Source: Leifsonia sp. 71-9 (lineage in GTDB: Bacteria > Actinomycetota > Actinomycetes > Actinomycetales > Microbacteriaceae). Taken from it: 55,229 nt of DNA. Of this stretch, positions 23,125 through 32,322 are shown piece after piece. The DNA is taken from assembly GCF_001898805.1 (NCBI RefSeq), contig NZ_MKVJ01000017.1:400866-456094 (forward strand), written 5' to 3'. Under the pieces are notes generated by a model, which was given only the letters and a program-made list of their open reading frames with translations, was not told where the DNA came from and searched no databases. The translations under genes were made by a program, and so were the position numbers. Each line of letters starts with the position of its first letter. Positions within the stretch are counted from its first letter, which is position 1.

Positions 23125-24576
23125 CTAGGCCTCCGGCAACCGGTGGCGGCGGATGCGGATGTGGCGCTGCTGTGAGAACCCGGTCAGTCCCTCGGGCCCG
23201 AGCTCCCGCCCGAAGCCGGACATCTTCCAGCCGCCGAACGGCGCCTGCAGCTCGGTGACGTCGTTCACGTTCACCCCGACGCCGCCCGCGTGAAGTCCTT
23301 CTGCGACCGCCCACGCTCGGTCGAGATCCCGGCCGTAGACGTAGGCGGCGAGCCCGAAGGGCGTGGCGTTGGCGAGCGCGGTGGCGCTCTCGTACGGCGC
23401 GAAGCGATGAACCGCCACGACGGGGCCGAAGGTCTCCTCGTTCATCGAGAGCGCCGTGGTCGGGACGTGGTCGAGCACCGTCGGCTGGAAGAAGAGGCCG
23501 TCCGGGAGGTCGTCCACGACCGCCGTCGACCCTCCGGCCACCAGCGTGGCGCCCCTGGCGAGGGCATCGTCGATGTGCGCCCGGGCGGTACGGATCACGC
23601 CGGCGGTCGTCGCCGGACCGCAGGTGACGTCGTCGTCCGTCCCGTGGCCGAGCCGGATGCGCGATGCCTCCTCGGCAAGGGCGGCGACGAAGTCGTCGGC
23701 GAGTGAGTCGGCGACGATGACCCGGTTCACCGCGATGCAGATCTGCCCGGTGTTCGAGAAGGACCGGCGGGCAGCGGCAGCAGCGGCCTCCTCCACGTCG
23801 GCGTCGTCGAGCACGATGAAGGGGCTCTGGCCGCCGAGCTCGAGGGACAGCCGTTTCATGGTGTCGGCGGCGGTCCGCATGAGCGCTTGTCCGGTGCGGG
23901 TGGAGGCCGTGGCGGTGATCATGTCGACCTGCGGGTGCGACGCCAACCGTTGCCCCGCCTCGATGCCGCCGGGGAGATCGGCCAGCACGCCGGCGGGGAG
24001 GCCCGCGTCGTGCAGGGCCTGGACGAGCAGCCCGACGGCCAGCGGGGTCTCGAGCGGGGGCTTCACGATCACCGCGTTGCCGGCGGCGAGCGCCGGCCCG
24101 ATCTTCCAGCAGTACAGGTCGATCGGGTAGTTCCACGGCACGATCGCGCCGACGATCCCGAGCGGCGCCCAGCTGACGATCGATCGGATGTCGGGGCGGT
24201 CGCTCGGGCGTACGCTGCCGCCGAGCCGCTTTCCTTCCTCGGCGTAGTAATCGAGGACGACCGCGCCGAACAGGATCTCCTTGCGGCTGTCCGCCAGCGG
24301 CTTGCCCTGCTCGAGCGTGAGCGCTGCGGCGATCTCGTCGACGCGCTCGTTCACCAGCGCCGCGGCCCGATGCAGGATGGCAGCCCGTTCGGCAGCGGGC
24401 GTCCGGGACCACGTCGCGAACCCGATCCGGGCCGCCTCGACCGCCAGATCGACGTCGGGGGCGCCGGCCAGGGAGGAGCGGCCGACCAGGCGGCGGGTGG
24501 CGGGGTCGACCACGTCGATCGTCTCGCCGGAACGGGCGGCGACCCAGCGGCCGTCGATGTAGAGGGACCTGTCCAT
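23125..24576 (-). CDS. NAD(P)-dependent aldehyde dehydrogenase
   Basis: A 483-residue aldehyde dehydrogenase of the succinate/glutarate-semialdehyde or betaine-aldehyde class. Visible are VGAIVPWNYPI (cofactor site), KPPLETPLA, the catalytic Glu in LELGGQSP (residue about 246) and the catalytic Cys in SNTGQICIAVNR (about 280), with EETFGPVV and PFGGWKMSGFGRELG near the end. In this operon it could make glutarate from glutarate semialdehyde for the CoA transferase. It starts four bases after the SIS-domain gene ends, joining the nucleoside and acid halves of the operon. Confidence 0.87.
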   Translation of the reverse strand: MDRSLYIDGRWVAARSGETIDVVDPATRRLVGRSSLAGAPDVDLAVEAARIGFATWSRTPAAERAAILHRAAALVNERVDEIAAALTLEQGKPLADSRKEILFGAVVLDYYAEEGKRLGGSVRPSDRPDIRSIVSWAPLGIVGAIVPWNYPIDLYCWKIGPALAAGNAVIVKPPLETPLAVGLLVQALHDAGLPAGVLADLPGGIEAGQRLASHPQVDMITATASTRTGQALMRTAADTMKRLSLELGGQSPFIVLDDADVEEAAAAAARRSFSNTGQICIAVNRVIVADSLADDFVAALAEEASRIRLGHGTDDDVTCGPATTAGVIRTARAHIDDALARGATLVAGGSTAVVDDLPDGLFFQPTVLDHVPTTALSMNEETFGPVVAVHRFAPYESATALANATPFGLAAYVYGRDLDRAWAVAEGLHAGGVGVNVNDVTELQAPFGGWKMSGFGRELGPEGLTGFSQQRHIRIRRHRLPEA

Positions 24577-24580
24577 GCTG

Positions 24581-25369
24581 CTACTTCACCGCCGGGCCGG
24601 AGAACTCGCGGTCGCGCAGGCGGCGCCACAGCTCCTCGTAGTTGCGGTCGTTCTGCTGGTGGGCCTCCGTGGTGCGGTTCGAGTTCGTGTTGACCATGAT
24701 CATCGGCTGGTAGCCGCGCGCGACGAGGGAGGCGGTGGTGGACGCGTTGATGGCGTGCGACACCGCGACCGCCACAGACGTGGAGGTCGGGCCGACCGGG
24801 TACTCCAGGCCGTCGATGAACTGGGACGCGTCTTCGAGCGGGATACCCGTATCCACCGTCACGTCGGCGATCTCGAACAGTCGCTTGCCCGACGAGTGGC
24901 GACTGGCGACCTGGGAGGAGTGCGGCACGCTGGTCACGCCGATGACCTTCAGCCCGCGTTCCTTGAACTCGATGGCCATGTCGAGGATGACGGCGTTGAT
25001 CCCCGAGTGGCTGAACAGGATGAGCGCGTCGCCCTCCTTGATCTGGTGCGAGCGCAGGATCGCCTTGCCGTAGCCCTCCTGGGTGTGGAGGAACCGGTAC
25101 TGGGCTGTCCCCATGTCTCCGAGTACGTGGTGCATCAGGGCGATGGAGGTCTCGACGATCGGCCGGAACCCGGTGACGCCGCCGGTGCGCGGGAACGTCT
25201 CGAGCGCGGCGAACCCGCCGTGCCCGGTCCCGAAGGCGAACACGAGGCCGTCCCCCGCGATCGTGTCGGCGCAGATGGCCCCGGCTGCGGTGATGTTCTC
25301 GTCCTGGGTGTCGCGGACCCAGGAGATCTTGGCGACGACATCGTCGAGGTAACGGTGGGCGATGGTCAT
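24581..25369 (-). CDS. SIS-domain (sugar isomerase) phosphosugar-binding protein
   Basis: A 262-residue SIS-fold protein of the class annotated as sugar isomerase domain-containing. It has FAFGTGHGGFAALETFPRTGG near residue 44 and LILFSHSGINAVILDMAIEFKERGLKVIGVTS near 110-141, the latter with the Ser that contacts phosphosugars; HAINASTTASLVARG follows. The ATG at 25369 follows AGAAGGGA with good spacing; the longer frame to 25441 lies in the upstream gene. Standing after a nucleoside phosphorylase and a PfkB kinase, it may isomerise a sugar phosphate released from a nucleoside. Confidence 0.83.
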   Translation of the reverse strand: MTIAHRYLDDVVAKISWVRDTQDENITAAGAICADTIAGDGLVFAFGTGHGGFAALETFPRTGGVTGFRPIVETSIALMHHVLGDMGTAQYRFLHTQEGYGKAILRSHQIKEGDALILFSHSGINAVILDMAIEFKERGLKVIGVTSVPHSSQVASRHSSGKRLFEIADVTVDTGIPLEDASQFIDGLEYPVGPTSTSVAVAVSHAINASTTASLVARGYQPMIMVNTNSNRTTEAHQQNDRNYEELWRRLRDREFSGPAVK

Positions 25370-25397
25370 GATGGTGTCCCTTCTGGACGGATGGAGG

Positions 25398-26153
25398 TCA
25401 GAGCGTGTCGGAGTCGGCGACGAGCGCGTCGAAGCCGGCACGGAGCAGTCGCGCCTCTGCTGCGACGCGCTCCTCGTGCGGCAGCTTCTCTCGCGTGCTG
25501 CCGTCGACGCTGGCGAGGCAGAGGGAGGCTGCCGCCACGCCCAGCGCGCGCGCCGCGACGAAGAGGGCGCTCGTCTCCATGTCGGCCGCGATCACGCCGT
25601 TCGCCGCGTGGAACGCGAGGGTCTCGGCCGCCCGGGTCGACCGCGGGTCGAGATCGAACATGTCGGTGTAGAAGCCGTCGAAGGTGGCGTACAGGCCGGA
25701 GCGGGTGGGGCTGCCGCTCGCCAGCGCCGCGCGTTCCGCGCGGCGGGTGAGGTCGAAGTCGGGCACGGCCGGGTACTCGACGGGGAGGTATCCGGCGGAC
25801 GTCCCCTCGTTCCGCACCGCGCCGTGCGCGACGACGAAGTCCCCGAGGCGGGTGCTGCCGAGCGTGAGGGCGGTGCCGAGCCGGATGAACTGGGTCACGC
25901 CGAGGGTGCTGAGCTCGTGGAGCACGATGGCCGCGATCGGCGCGCCCATACCGAACGCGCTGACCGTGATGCGCTCGCCGCGGTAGGTGCCGGTCGCCGT
26001 GGTGAGACCGCGGTCCTCGTTGAGCACGACGGCGTCTTCGAGGATCGTCGCGGCGATGGCGACGCGCCCGCGGTCGCCGACGAGGACGGCGCGGTCGCCG
26101 ACGTCGTCGCGCCCGCAGCGCAGGTACCAGGCGGTGGGGGAGGGGGCTGTCAC
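25398..26153 (-). CDS. Nucleoside phosphorylase family protein (uridine phosphorylase-like)
   Basis: A 251-residue PNP/UDP-family enzyme expected to split a nucleoside with phosphate into a base and a sugar 1-phosphate. Motifs: VLVGDRGRVAIAATIL (phosphate-binding N-terminus), TVSAFGMGAPIAAIVLHEL, QFIRLGTALTL, FVVAHGAVRNEGTS and the late substrate motif AADMETSALFVAARALG. Start is GTG at 26153, five bases after AAGGAG and overlapping the stop of the PfkB gene (GTGA). The longer frame to 26846 is a shadow of the PfkB gene. Base and sugar specificity cannot be read directly. Confidence 0.87.
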   Translation of the reverse strand: MTAPSPTAWYLRCGRDDVGDRAVLVGDRGRVAIAATILEDAVVLNEDRGLTTATGTYRGERITVSAFGMGAPIAAIVLHELSTLGVTQFIRLGTALTLGSTRLGDFVVAHGAVRNEGTSAGYLPVEYPAVPDFDLTRRAERAALASGSPTRSGLYATFDGFYTDMFDLDPRSTRAAETLAFHAANGVIAADMETSALFVAARALGVAAASLCLASVDGSTREKLPHEERVAAEARLLRAGFDALVADSDTL

Positions 26154-27070
26154 GGTGTCTCCTTGCTGATCGACAGGGGTGTGCGGTGGCGGCGTTCGAG
26201 CATCGCGGCGGACGCGTCGCTGGCCGCGACCAGATGGTGGTGGAGGCGCTGGGGGGTGAGCCGAACGGTGGGTTCGTCGCCGGCCAGGCGGGCGGTGAGC
26301 GTGCCGATGAAGGTGTCGCCGGCGCCCGTCGCATCGGCGGCGGGCACCGGGACCACCTCCACGGAGCCGGCCATTGCGGCGTCGCCGGCGACCGCGTAGT
26401 CCACGCCGCGCGCGCCGCGGGTCTCGACGAGCAGGGTCCCGGGGCGGACCCTGGCCTCCGGCCGGACGCCGTCCCTGCTCAGGAAGGGGATCTCGCCGGA
26501 GCTGAAGCTCACGAGCTCCGCCCGCCCGAGGATCCGCTCCACGAGCCCGGGGGGAAAGGCGGACGCGTCCGACTTCACGGCCCACGCGAGCCTGGCCGTG
26601 TCCGGCAGGGTGTCGAGCACCTGCTCGACGACGTGCCGGGGCGCGACCGTCAGCAGGCACCAGTCCGCGTTCCGGATGAGCGTGGTCTGCTCGGCTGTGA
26701 GGTCGTTCCCGTGGCAGTCCCCCGGGTCGAACAGGCAGATGGTCCCGCCCGCCTCGAAGTGGATCAGCGTCGACGTCGGAGTGCGGGAGCCGGACGCGGC
26801 CACTCCTGTGTCCGAGGCGCCGTGGGCGCGGAGGGCGGCCCGCCATCGGGCGCCGTTCTCATCGCAGCCGACCCAGCTGACCGCGTCCGCCTCGGCGCCG
26901 GCGAGGTGCACGGCGCTGGTGATGTGGACGATGCCGCCCGCGTTGCCGTCCGCGAGCTTCGGGCCGACGATGCTGGTGGCGTCCAGCCCCTCGAACCGTG
27001 GGGAGCGGACCGTGGAGTCGAGGCTCGCGTAGCCGACGACGGCGATCCGGATCCCGTCCGTCGCCGTCAT
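26150..27070 (-). CDS. PfkB-family carbohydrate kinase
   Basis: A 306-residue ribokinase-like kinase. The N-terminal signature is loose (GPKLADGNAGGIVHITSAVHLAG), and the C-terminal PfkB signature PAADATGAGDTFIGTL holds the catalytic Asp (near residue 248). The enzyme would phosphorylate a sugar or nucleoside. It sits between an isochorismatase-like hydrolase (overlap of four bases) and the nucleoside phosphorylase (overlap of four), so all three are tightly coupled. The C-terminus continues past the core with a basic helix (QRLHHHLVAASDASAAMLERRHR). Confidence 0.87.
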   Translation of the reverse strand: MTATDGIRIAVVGYASLDSTVRSPRFEGLDATSIVGPKLADGNAGGIVHITSAVHLAGAEADAVSWVGCDENGARWRAALRAHGASDTGVAASGSRTPTSTLIHFEAGGTICLFDPGDCHGNDLTAEQTTLIRNADWCLLTVAPRHVVEQVLDTLPDTARLAWAVKSDASAFPPGLVERILGRAELVSFSSGEIPFLSRDGVRPEARVRPGTLLVETRGARGVDYAVAGDAAMAGSVEVVPVPAADATGAGDTFIGTLTARLAGDEPTVRLTPQRLHHHLVAASDASAAMLERRHRTPLSISKETP

Positions 27071-27642
27071 CGCAGCGCGTCCAGGGCTTCGTCGAGGGTC
27101 GGGACGCTGCCCATGTACCGCTCGATGTCCTCCAGGCTGGCCGCGGCCAGATGGGGGCGGTTGGAGTTCGTCGTCTCGCGGGGGACGAGCACCTCGAAGC
27201 CGCCGGCGAAGGCGTCCTGGGCCGTGGCCCGGATGCAGACGTTGGTCTTGACGCCGACGATCACGACCCGGCGGATCCCCTGCTCGCGCAGGAGCAGATC
27301 GAGGTCCGTCGCGTAGAACGCGGAGAACCTCCGCTTGGTGACCTCGGTCTCCCGCGGCCCGAACACCGGCTCGAAACCGGGCACATACGCCGCGTCAGCG
27401 CTGCCCTCCTGGTGGTGGCGCGGGAGCTTGGCGAACTCGAAGTCCTCGAGCCCGGCACGGTGGCGCTCGACGGCGTGGACGATGAACGCGTCGCTCGTCC
27501 GCGCCTGGTCGAGAAGGAGGTGGATGGGGTCGAGCGTGAGTGGGGCGTCCGGGTAGTAGTTCGCCTCGAGCGGCCGGTAGAACGATGCGATCACGTCGAC
27601 GAGCACGAGCGCGGTCTGCGCTGTCGTTGGTGGGGTAGTCAC
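27067..27642 (-). CDS. Isochorismatase-family cysteine hydrolase
   Basis: A 191-residue cysteine hydrolase. The catalytic triad is visible: Asp in ALVLVDVIASF (residue about 16), Lys in TEVTKRRFSAFYATDLDLLL (about 104) and Cys in VIVGVKTNVCIRATAQDAF (about 136). Family members deaminate or hydrolyse amides such as nicotinamide, N-carbamoyl compounds or ureidoacrylate. In an operon with a nucleoside transporter and a phosphorylase it might act on a released base or its ring-opened product. The start overlaps nothing upstream (22-base gap to the permease gene). Confidence 0.87.
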   Translation of the reverse strand: MTTPPTTAQTALVLVDVIASFYRPLEANYYPDAPLTLDPIHLLLDQARTSDAFIVHAVERHRAGLEDFEFAKLPRHHQEGSADAAYVPGFEPVFGPRETEVTKRRFSAFYATDLDLLLREQGIRRVVIVGVKTNVCIRATAQDAFAGGFEVLVPRETTNSNRPHLAAASLEDIERYMGSVPTLDEALDALR

Positions 27643-27664
27643 GGCGGGTTCTCCTTCGGGGCGG

Positions 27665-28567
27665 TCAGACGAGTCGGCGGGCGTTGCGCCGCTGCTCGCG
27701 GATCGCGGTGAGGGTGAGGACGAGGACGACGGCCACGTACGGCAGGGTCGAGATCAGATCGGGGGAGAGGCCGCCGACCGTCTGCAGCCGGATCTGGAGC
27801 GCGTCGAAGAAGCCGAAGAGCACACAGGCGAGCGCCGTCGGCAGCGGCCGGGACCGGCCGAAGTAGAAGGCGGCCAGGGCGACGAACCCGCGGCCCGCTG
27901 TCATGTTCTCGTTGAACAGGCCGACGGCGCCGAGGCTCAGCGCGACGCCGCCGAGGCCGGCGAGCGCCCCGGCGATGACGCCGGCGACGTCGCGGATGCG
28001 GAGGGTGCGCAGACCGAGCGAGGAGCTGATGCCGACCGCCGCCCCGCTCGCCCGCAGCCGCAGCCCGCCCGGTGTCCTGGCGAGCGCCCACGCGATCAGC
28101 GGGATCAGGGCGATGGTCAGCCAGAACAACGGATCCTTCCCGGAGAGCGCGGCGCCGACGACGGGGATGTCGTCCAGGCCGGGGATGGTGATCGTCGGCA
28201 GCCGCTGCAGGCCCGGAACGTGGAGCGTCCCCGACACCGAGAAGACCGAGCGCAGGACGTAGCCGACCAGGCCGAGCACGACGATGTTGAAGCCGAGCCC
28301 GGCGATGATCTCGTTGGCCTTCAACCGGGTGATGATCGCGCTCATGAGCCAGCCGGAGAGGGCGCCGGCGGCGGCCCCGCCGAGCACGCCCAGGACCCAG
28401 TTCTGGGTGGCGCCGCTCACCAGCGCGCCGATGAACGCGCCGATGAGCATGTGCGCTTCCAGGCCGATGTTGACGATCCCCGCCCGGCGGTGGATGGCGC
28501 CGCCCAGTGCCGCGAGGGCGATCGGGACGGAGAGGACGAGGGCGGAGGAGATGATGTCGTCGATCAT
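27665..28567 (-). CDS. ABC transporter permease, nucleoside/simple-sugar type
   Basis: A 300-residue permease of the BPD_transp_2 class, partner of BMP-type binding proteins. It begins with a hydrophobic run and has the class motifs RRAGIVNIGLEAHMLIGAF (residues about 28-46) and LKANEIIAGLGFNIVVLGL, with about eight membrane segments. ATG at 28567 follows GGAAGGGA and overlaps the preceding permease gene by four bases. A much longer open frame to 29827 is a shadow of the neighbouring genes. Together with the next two entries it forms the importer. Confidence 0.9.
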   Translation of the reverse strand: MIDDIISSALVLSVPIALAALGGAIHRRAGIVNIGLEAHMLIGAFIGALVSGATQNWVLGVLGGAAAGALSGWLMSAIITRLKANEIIAGLGFNIVVLGLVGYVLRSVFSVSGTLHVPGLQRLPTITIPGLDDIPVVGAALSGKDPLFWLTIALIPLIAWALARTPGGLRLRASGAAVGISSSLGLRTLRIRDVAGVIAGALAGLGGVALSLGAVGLFNENMTAGRGFVALAAFYFGRSRPLPTALACVLFGFFDALQIRLQTVGGLSPDLISTLPYVAVVLVLTLTAIREQRRNARRLV

Positions 28568-29673
28568 GCGTCGTCCCTTCCCGCGCCGCGACGGGCGCGT
28601 TTCATGAAGCGGGGGATCGCGAAGGACGCCACCGCGAACACCATCACGGTTCCCTGGAGGATGTCGATCAGCTGGATCGGGATGTTGACGAACAGCTGGA
28701 CGGTCGACCCGGCGGAGTTCAGTGCGCCGAAGAGGATGGCGCCGACCACGATCCCGATCGGGTTGAACCGGGCGAGGAGCGCGATGGCGATGCCGGTGAA
28801 GCCGAAGCTGGCAGAGAAGCCGCTGGTGTACCGATGGACGATGCCGAGGGCGTGGGCGCCGCCGCCGAGGCCGCCGATGAGTCCGGCGCCGACGATCGCG
28901 ACGAAGACGACGAGCCGCACCCGGAGGCCTTGCGCGAGCGAGAACCGCGGGGCGCTCCCCACCGCCCGGAACTCGAAGCCGAGGACGGATCGGCGCATCC
29001 AGATGGCGTATCCGACGACAACGACGATGGCGATGATGAGCCCGACGTTGGCCTGGTTGGGCGGATTCAGCGGGGGCAGTTCGGCGGCGGGGGCGACGTA
29101 GGCCGTGGCCGAGTTGGCCTGTCCGCGCTGCTGGAAGAAGGACTGGACGCTCCAGCTCGCGACGCCGATGACGATGAAGTTGAACATCAGCGTCGTCACG
29201 ACCTCGTCGACCGCCCAGCGCGCGCGCAGCAGGGCCGGGATGACGGCGGCCAGTCCACCGGCCGCCGTCGCCGCCACGAGCGTGAGCACCACCGCGAGCA
29301 CCGGTGGCAGGCCGCCGACGCTGGAGCCGACGACCGCCGCCGTCAGGCCGCCGAGCACGAAGCTCCCCTCCACGCCGACGGTGAACACCCCGGCGCGGTA
29401 GGCGAAGGCGGCGGCCACCCCGGTGAAGAGGAGGGGCGTGGCGGCGGCGAGGGTCGCGTCGATGCGGTTGATGTCGCCGAAGGACTCCCGGACGAGCATC
29501 CCGTAGATGACGAAGGGATTGTTCCCCGTCACCGCGAGGACGATCCCGCCGACCAGCAGGGCGATGGCGATGGGCAGTCCGGCTGCCTGGACGGCCGTGA
29601 GGATGCGGGCGCTCGCCGTCCCCGCCCGTGAGGCCGGTGAGGCGTCCACGGACGCGGTTCGCAGTTCGGTCAT
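28564..29673 (-). CDS. ABC transporter permease, nucleoside/simple-sugar type
   Basis: A 369-residue permease, the longer of the pair, with an N-terminal cytoplasmic stretch then a helix at about 30-50. Class motifs include LLFTGVAAAFAYRAGVFTVGVEGSFVLGGL and RARWAVDEVVTTLMFNFIVIG, and a late GFTGIAIALLARFNPIGIVVGAILFGAL. It overlaps the ATPase gene and the second permease gene by four bases each. The BmpB/BmpC-like pair is typical of purine or pyrimidine nucleoside uptake systems. Confidence 0.9.
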   Translation of the reverse strand: MTELRTASVDASPASRAGTASARILTAVQAAGLPIAIALLVGGIVLAVTGNNPFVIYGMLVRESFGDINRIDATLAAATPLLFTGVAAAFAYRAGVFTVGVEGSFVLGGLTAAVVGSSVGGLPPVLAVVLTLVAATAAGGLAAVIPALLRARWAVDEVVTTLMFNFIVIGVASWSVQSFFQQRGQANSATAYVAPAAELPPLNPPNQANVGLIIAIVVVVGYAIWMRRSVLGFEFRAVGSAPRFSLAQGLRVRLVVFVAIVGAGLIGGLGGGAHALGIVHRYTSGFSASFGFTGIAIALLARFNPIGIVVGAILFGALNSAGSTVQLFVNIPIQLIDILQGTVMVFAVASFAIPRFMKRARRGAGRDDA

Positions 29674-31238
29674 CGGCCCTCCTCCTTCGTGGTCGTGGCG
29701 GATTCGCCGAGCATGAGGCTGCCGACCCGGGTGCGCGGGGCGTCGCCGGGGAGCGTTCCGGCGACGCGACCCTGGCAGAGGACGACGATCCGGTCGGCCA
29801 GAGCGTGCAGTTCGTCGAGCTCTTCACTGAACAGGAGGATCGCGGCGCCGTCGTCGCGCGCCTGCCGGAGCAGCTCGTGGATGTAGCCGATGCCGCGGAC
29901 GTCGACGCCGCGGGTCGGCTGGCTGGCGATGAGAACGCGCGGTTCGTCGATGGTCTCCCGGCCGATCACGACGCGCTGCTGGTTGCCGCCGGACAGGCTC
30001 GACGCCGGATCCTTCGCCGTGCCGAAGCGGACGGCGGCGCGCTCGAGCACCGCGCGGGTGCGGGCGCCGACGGCGGCGCGACTGAGCCAGCCGGCGCGCC
30101 CCAGTTGCGAGAGGCCGGACGACGCGATCGCGTTGTCGACGAGGCTGAGGTCGACGCCGAGTCCTTCCCGTTTGCGGTCGGCGCTGACGTAGCGGACCCC
30201 GAGCCGGCGCCGCTCGCGAACGGTGGCCCGGCGGATCTCGGTGCCGTCGAGCCGGATCGAGCCGGCGGAGGCCGCCCGGACGCCGAGCAGGGCTTCGGCG
30301 AGTTCTTCCTGGCCGTTGCCGGCCACGGCCGCGACACCGACGATCTCGCCGCGGTGGAGGCGGAACCCGACCTCGGAGAGCCGCGGGATCCCGCGATCGT
30401 CGGACGCGCTCAGGCCGTCCACGATCAGGACGGCCTCGCCGATCGCGGGGCGGTCCGCGTCGTCGCGCTCGTCGGGCGCGCGGTCGCCGATGATGAGCTC
30501 CGTCAGCCCGGCCCTGTCGATCTCGCCGCGGCGGAACGACGACACGGTGCGGCCGGAGCGCAGGATGGTGATGTCGTCCGCGATCTCGATCACTTCGTCC
30601 AGCTTGTGGCTGATGAAGATGACGGTGCGTCCGGCGTCACGCAGCGACAGCAGGAGCCGGAGCAGCTCCGCCGCCTGGGCCGGCGCGAGGACGGCGGTCG
30701 GCTCGTCGAGGATGAGGACGTTCGCGCCGCGGTACAGCAGTCGCAGGATCTCCACCTGTTGCTGCAGCGCGATGGACGCATGGGCGGCGGAGAGGTTCCA
30801 GTCGATCTCGACGCCGACGGTCGTCGCGAGCTCTGTGGCGGACAGGAGCGCTTGCTTCCGGTTCCACACCAGGCCGGCTCGCGGCTCCGCGCCGAGGACG
30901 AGGTTCTCGAGCAGGGTCAGCTCGGGGATGATCGCGAGCTCCTGCTGCACCAGGCCGATGCCGCGCGCGATCGCGTCCCGCGGGCCGGAGAACGTCACCT
31001 CGTCGTCGTCGACGAGGATCGCGCCTGTGTCCGGGATGTCGAGCCCGTAGAGCATGCGCATGAGGGTCGACTTCCCCGCGCCGTTCTCGCCGACGATCGC
31101 GTGCACGGACGCCTGCCGCACGGTGAGGCTGACGTCGATGTTGGCTCGGACGGATCCGAAGGAGCGGCTCACGCCCCGCGCGCCGATCCGGCAGGTCACC
31201 GAACCGGCGGCGGGGGTGGAGGGGGGAGGGATGGGCAT
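29670..31238 (-). CDS. Tandem-domain ABC ATPase, nucleoside/simple-sugar type
   Basis: A 522-residue protein with two nucleotide-binding domains. Domain 1 has Walker A GENGAGKST (residues about 50-58) and Walker B VLILDEPTAVL, with a degenerate signature. Domain 2 has a broken Walker A (AVAGNGQEEL), an intact signature LSGGNQQRVVIGRE and RVLIASQPTRGVD in place of the usual Walker B glutamate. This asymmetry is normal for the RbsA/MglA/NupA group. It couples to the two permeases encoded after it and follows the binding-protein gene by 13 bases. Confidence 0.92.
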   Translation of the reverse strand: MPIPPPSTPAAGSVTCRIGARGVSRSFGSVRANIDVSLTVRQASVHAIVGENGAGKSTLMRMLYGLDIPDTGAILVDDDEVTFSGPRDAIARGIGLVQQELAIIPELTLLENLVLGAEPRAGLVWNRKQALLSATELATTVGVEIDWNLSAAHASIALQQQVEILRLLYRGANVLILDEPTAVLAPAQAAELLRLLLSLRDAGRTVIFISHKLDEVIEIADDITILRSGRTVSSFRRGEIDRAGLTELIIGDRAPDERDDADRPAIGEAVLIVDGLSASDDRGIPRLSEVGFRLHRGEIVGVAAVAGNGQEELAEALLGVRAASAGSIRLDGTEIRRATVRERRRLGVRYVSADRKREGLGVDLSLVDNAIASSGLSQLGRAGWLSRAAVGARTRAVLERAAVRFGTAKDPASSLSGGNQQRVVIGRETIDEPRVLIASQPTRGVDVRGIGYIHELLRQARDDGAAILLFSEELDELHALADRIVVLCQGRVAGTLPGDAPRTRVGSLMLGESATTTKEEGR

Positions 31239-31251
31239 CCGGGGGTTCTTC

Positions 31252-32322
31252 CTACTTGCCGCTGTAGTAGCTCGGGTAGCCCTGGTCGACCACGTTCCAG
31301 ACCTTCAGGGAGCCGTCGATGATCTTCTTCTTGAGGGCGTCGACCTTGTCGATCTCCTCCTGGCCGATCGCGTCCTTGGTGTACTTGAAGTCGGTGAGCC
31401 CGACGCCGTTCTGGGCCAGGCCGTAGTTGACGGTCTTGCCGCCGGGGAAGGACCCGTCCGCGTACTGCTTGACGATGTCCTCGACGGCGACATCGGTCTT
31501 CTTCACCATGCTGGTGAGGACGTTGCCCGGCGCGATGCCGTCCTGGTCGTCGTCGACGCCGATCGCGTACCGGTCGGCGTCTTTCGCGGCCTGGATCACG
31601 CCGGCTCCGGTGCCGCCTGCAACGGCGTAGACGATGTCGGCGCCCTGGTCGAACATCGACTGGGCGAGCTGCTGTCCCTTGGTGGGGTCGGAGAAGCTGT
31701 TGGCGTAGGCCGTGAGCACCTTGACGTTCGGGTCGACGTCGTGCGCTCCCTGGATGTAGCCGACGATGAACTTGTCGATCCCGACCGACTGGGTGCCGCC
31801 GATCACGCCGATCACCTTCTCGGGATTGATCTTCGGGTCAGAGGTGTGCGTGGTCTGCATCGCGGCCAACGCTCCGGCGAGGTAGGAGCCTTCCTGCTCC
31901 TGGAACAGGACCGAGGCGACGTTCTTCCCCTTCGCCGTCGCGTTCACGAGCACCCAGTCGGTCTTGGCGTAGTCCGCCGCGACCTTCGAGAGGATCTCGT
32001 TGTGGGAGTACTCGAGGTCGACGACGAGGCCGAGGTTCTGCTCCCCGGCACGGCGGAGGATCTGCTCGCCCTGACCGACGACATCGGACGATTCGATCGG
32101 GGAGCCGGTCATCCCGTTCGCCTTGATGGCGGACTTGTACCCTGCGTAGGCCAGGTCGTTGTACGACTGGTCGCCGAGGCCGCCCTGTGCGATGACGAGC
32201 GCCGAGGTCTTGGCCGGGCCGGACGTCGAGGAGGATCCGGCGTCAGCGGCGCATCCGCTGAGCAGCAGCAGCGAGGCCGCCGCCGGAACGAGGAAAGCTG
32301 TCAGTACTGTCTTGTTCTTCAT
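31252..32322 (-). CDS. BMP-family (PnrA-like) substrate-binding lipoprotein
   Basis: A 356-residue extracellular lipoprotein. The signal peptide is MKNKTVLTAFLVPAAASLLL, with lipobox LLLSGC (Cys at about 24) followed by an Asp/Ser-rich linker. The mature part has the BMP fold: LVIAQGGLGDQSYNDLAYAG, VLFQEQEGSYLAGALAAM, KVIGVIGGTQSVGIDKFIVGY and DIVYAVAGGTGAGVI. BMP proteins related to PnrA bind nucleosides. GGAGTGA stands just before the ATG. The first 80 bases overlap the end of the gntR reading frame on the same strand, an unusual overlap. Confidence 0.92.
   Translation of the reverse strand: MKNKTVLTAFLVPAAASLLLLSGCAADAGSSSTSGPAKTSALVIAQGGLGDQSYNDLAYAGYKSAIKANGMTGSPIESSDVVGQGEQILRRAGEQNLGLVVDLEYSHNEILSKVAADYAKTDWVLVNATAKGKNVASVLFQEQEGSYLAGALAAMQTTHTSDPKINPEKVIGVIGGTQSVGIDKFIVGYIQGAHDVDPNVKVLTAYANSFSDPTKGQQLAQSMFDQGADIVYAVAGGTGAGVIQAAKDADRYAIGVDDDQDGIAPGNVLTSMVKKTDVAVEDIVKQYADGSFPGGKTVNYGLAQNGVGLTDFKYTKDAIGQEEIDKVDALKKKIIDGSLKVWNVVDQGYPSYYSGK

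Noticed and set aside
20650-23175. 841-codon plus-strand open frame
   Set aside because: It lies opposite the acyl-CoA dehydrogenase and CoA transferase genes, whose motifs are intact; composition is shadow-like.
28568-29827. Upstream extension of the second nucleoside permease frame to 720 codons
   Set aside because: The extension is Arg/Pro-rich and overlaps the first permease in another frame; a good ribosome site marks ATG 28567.
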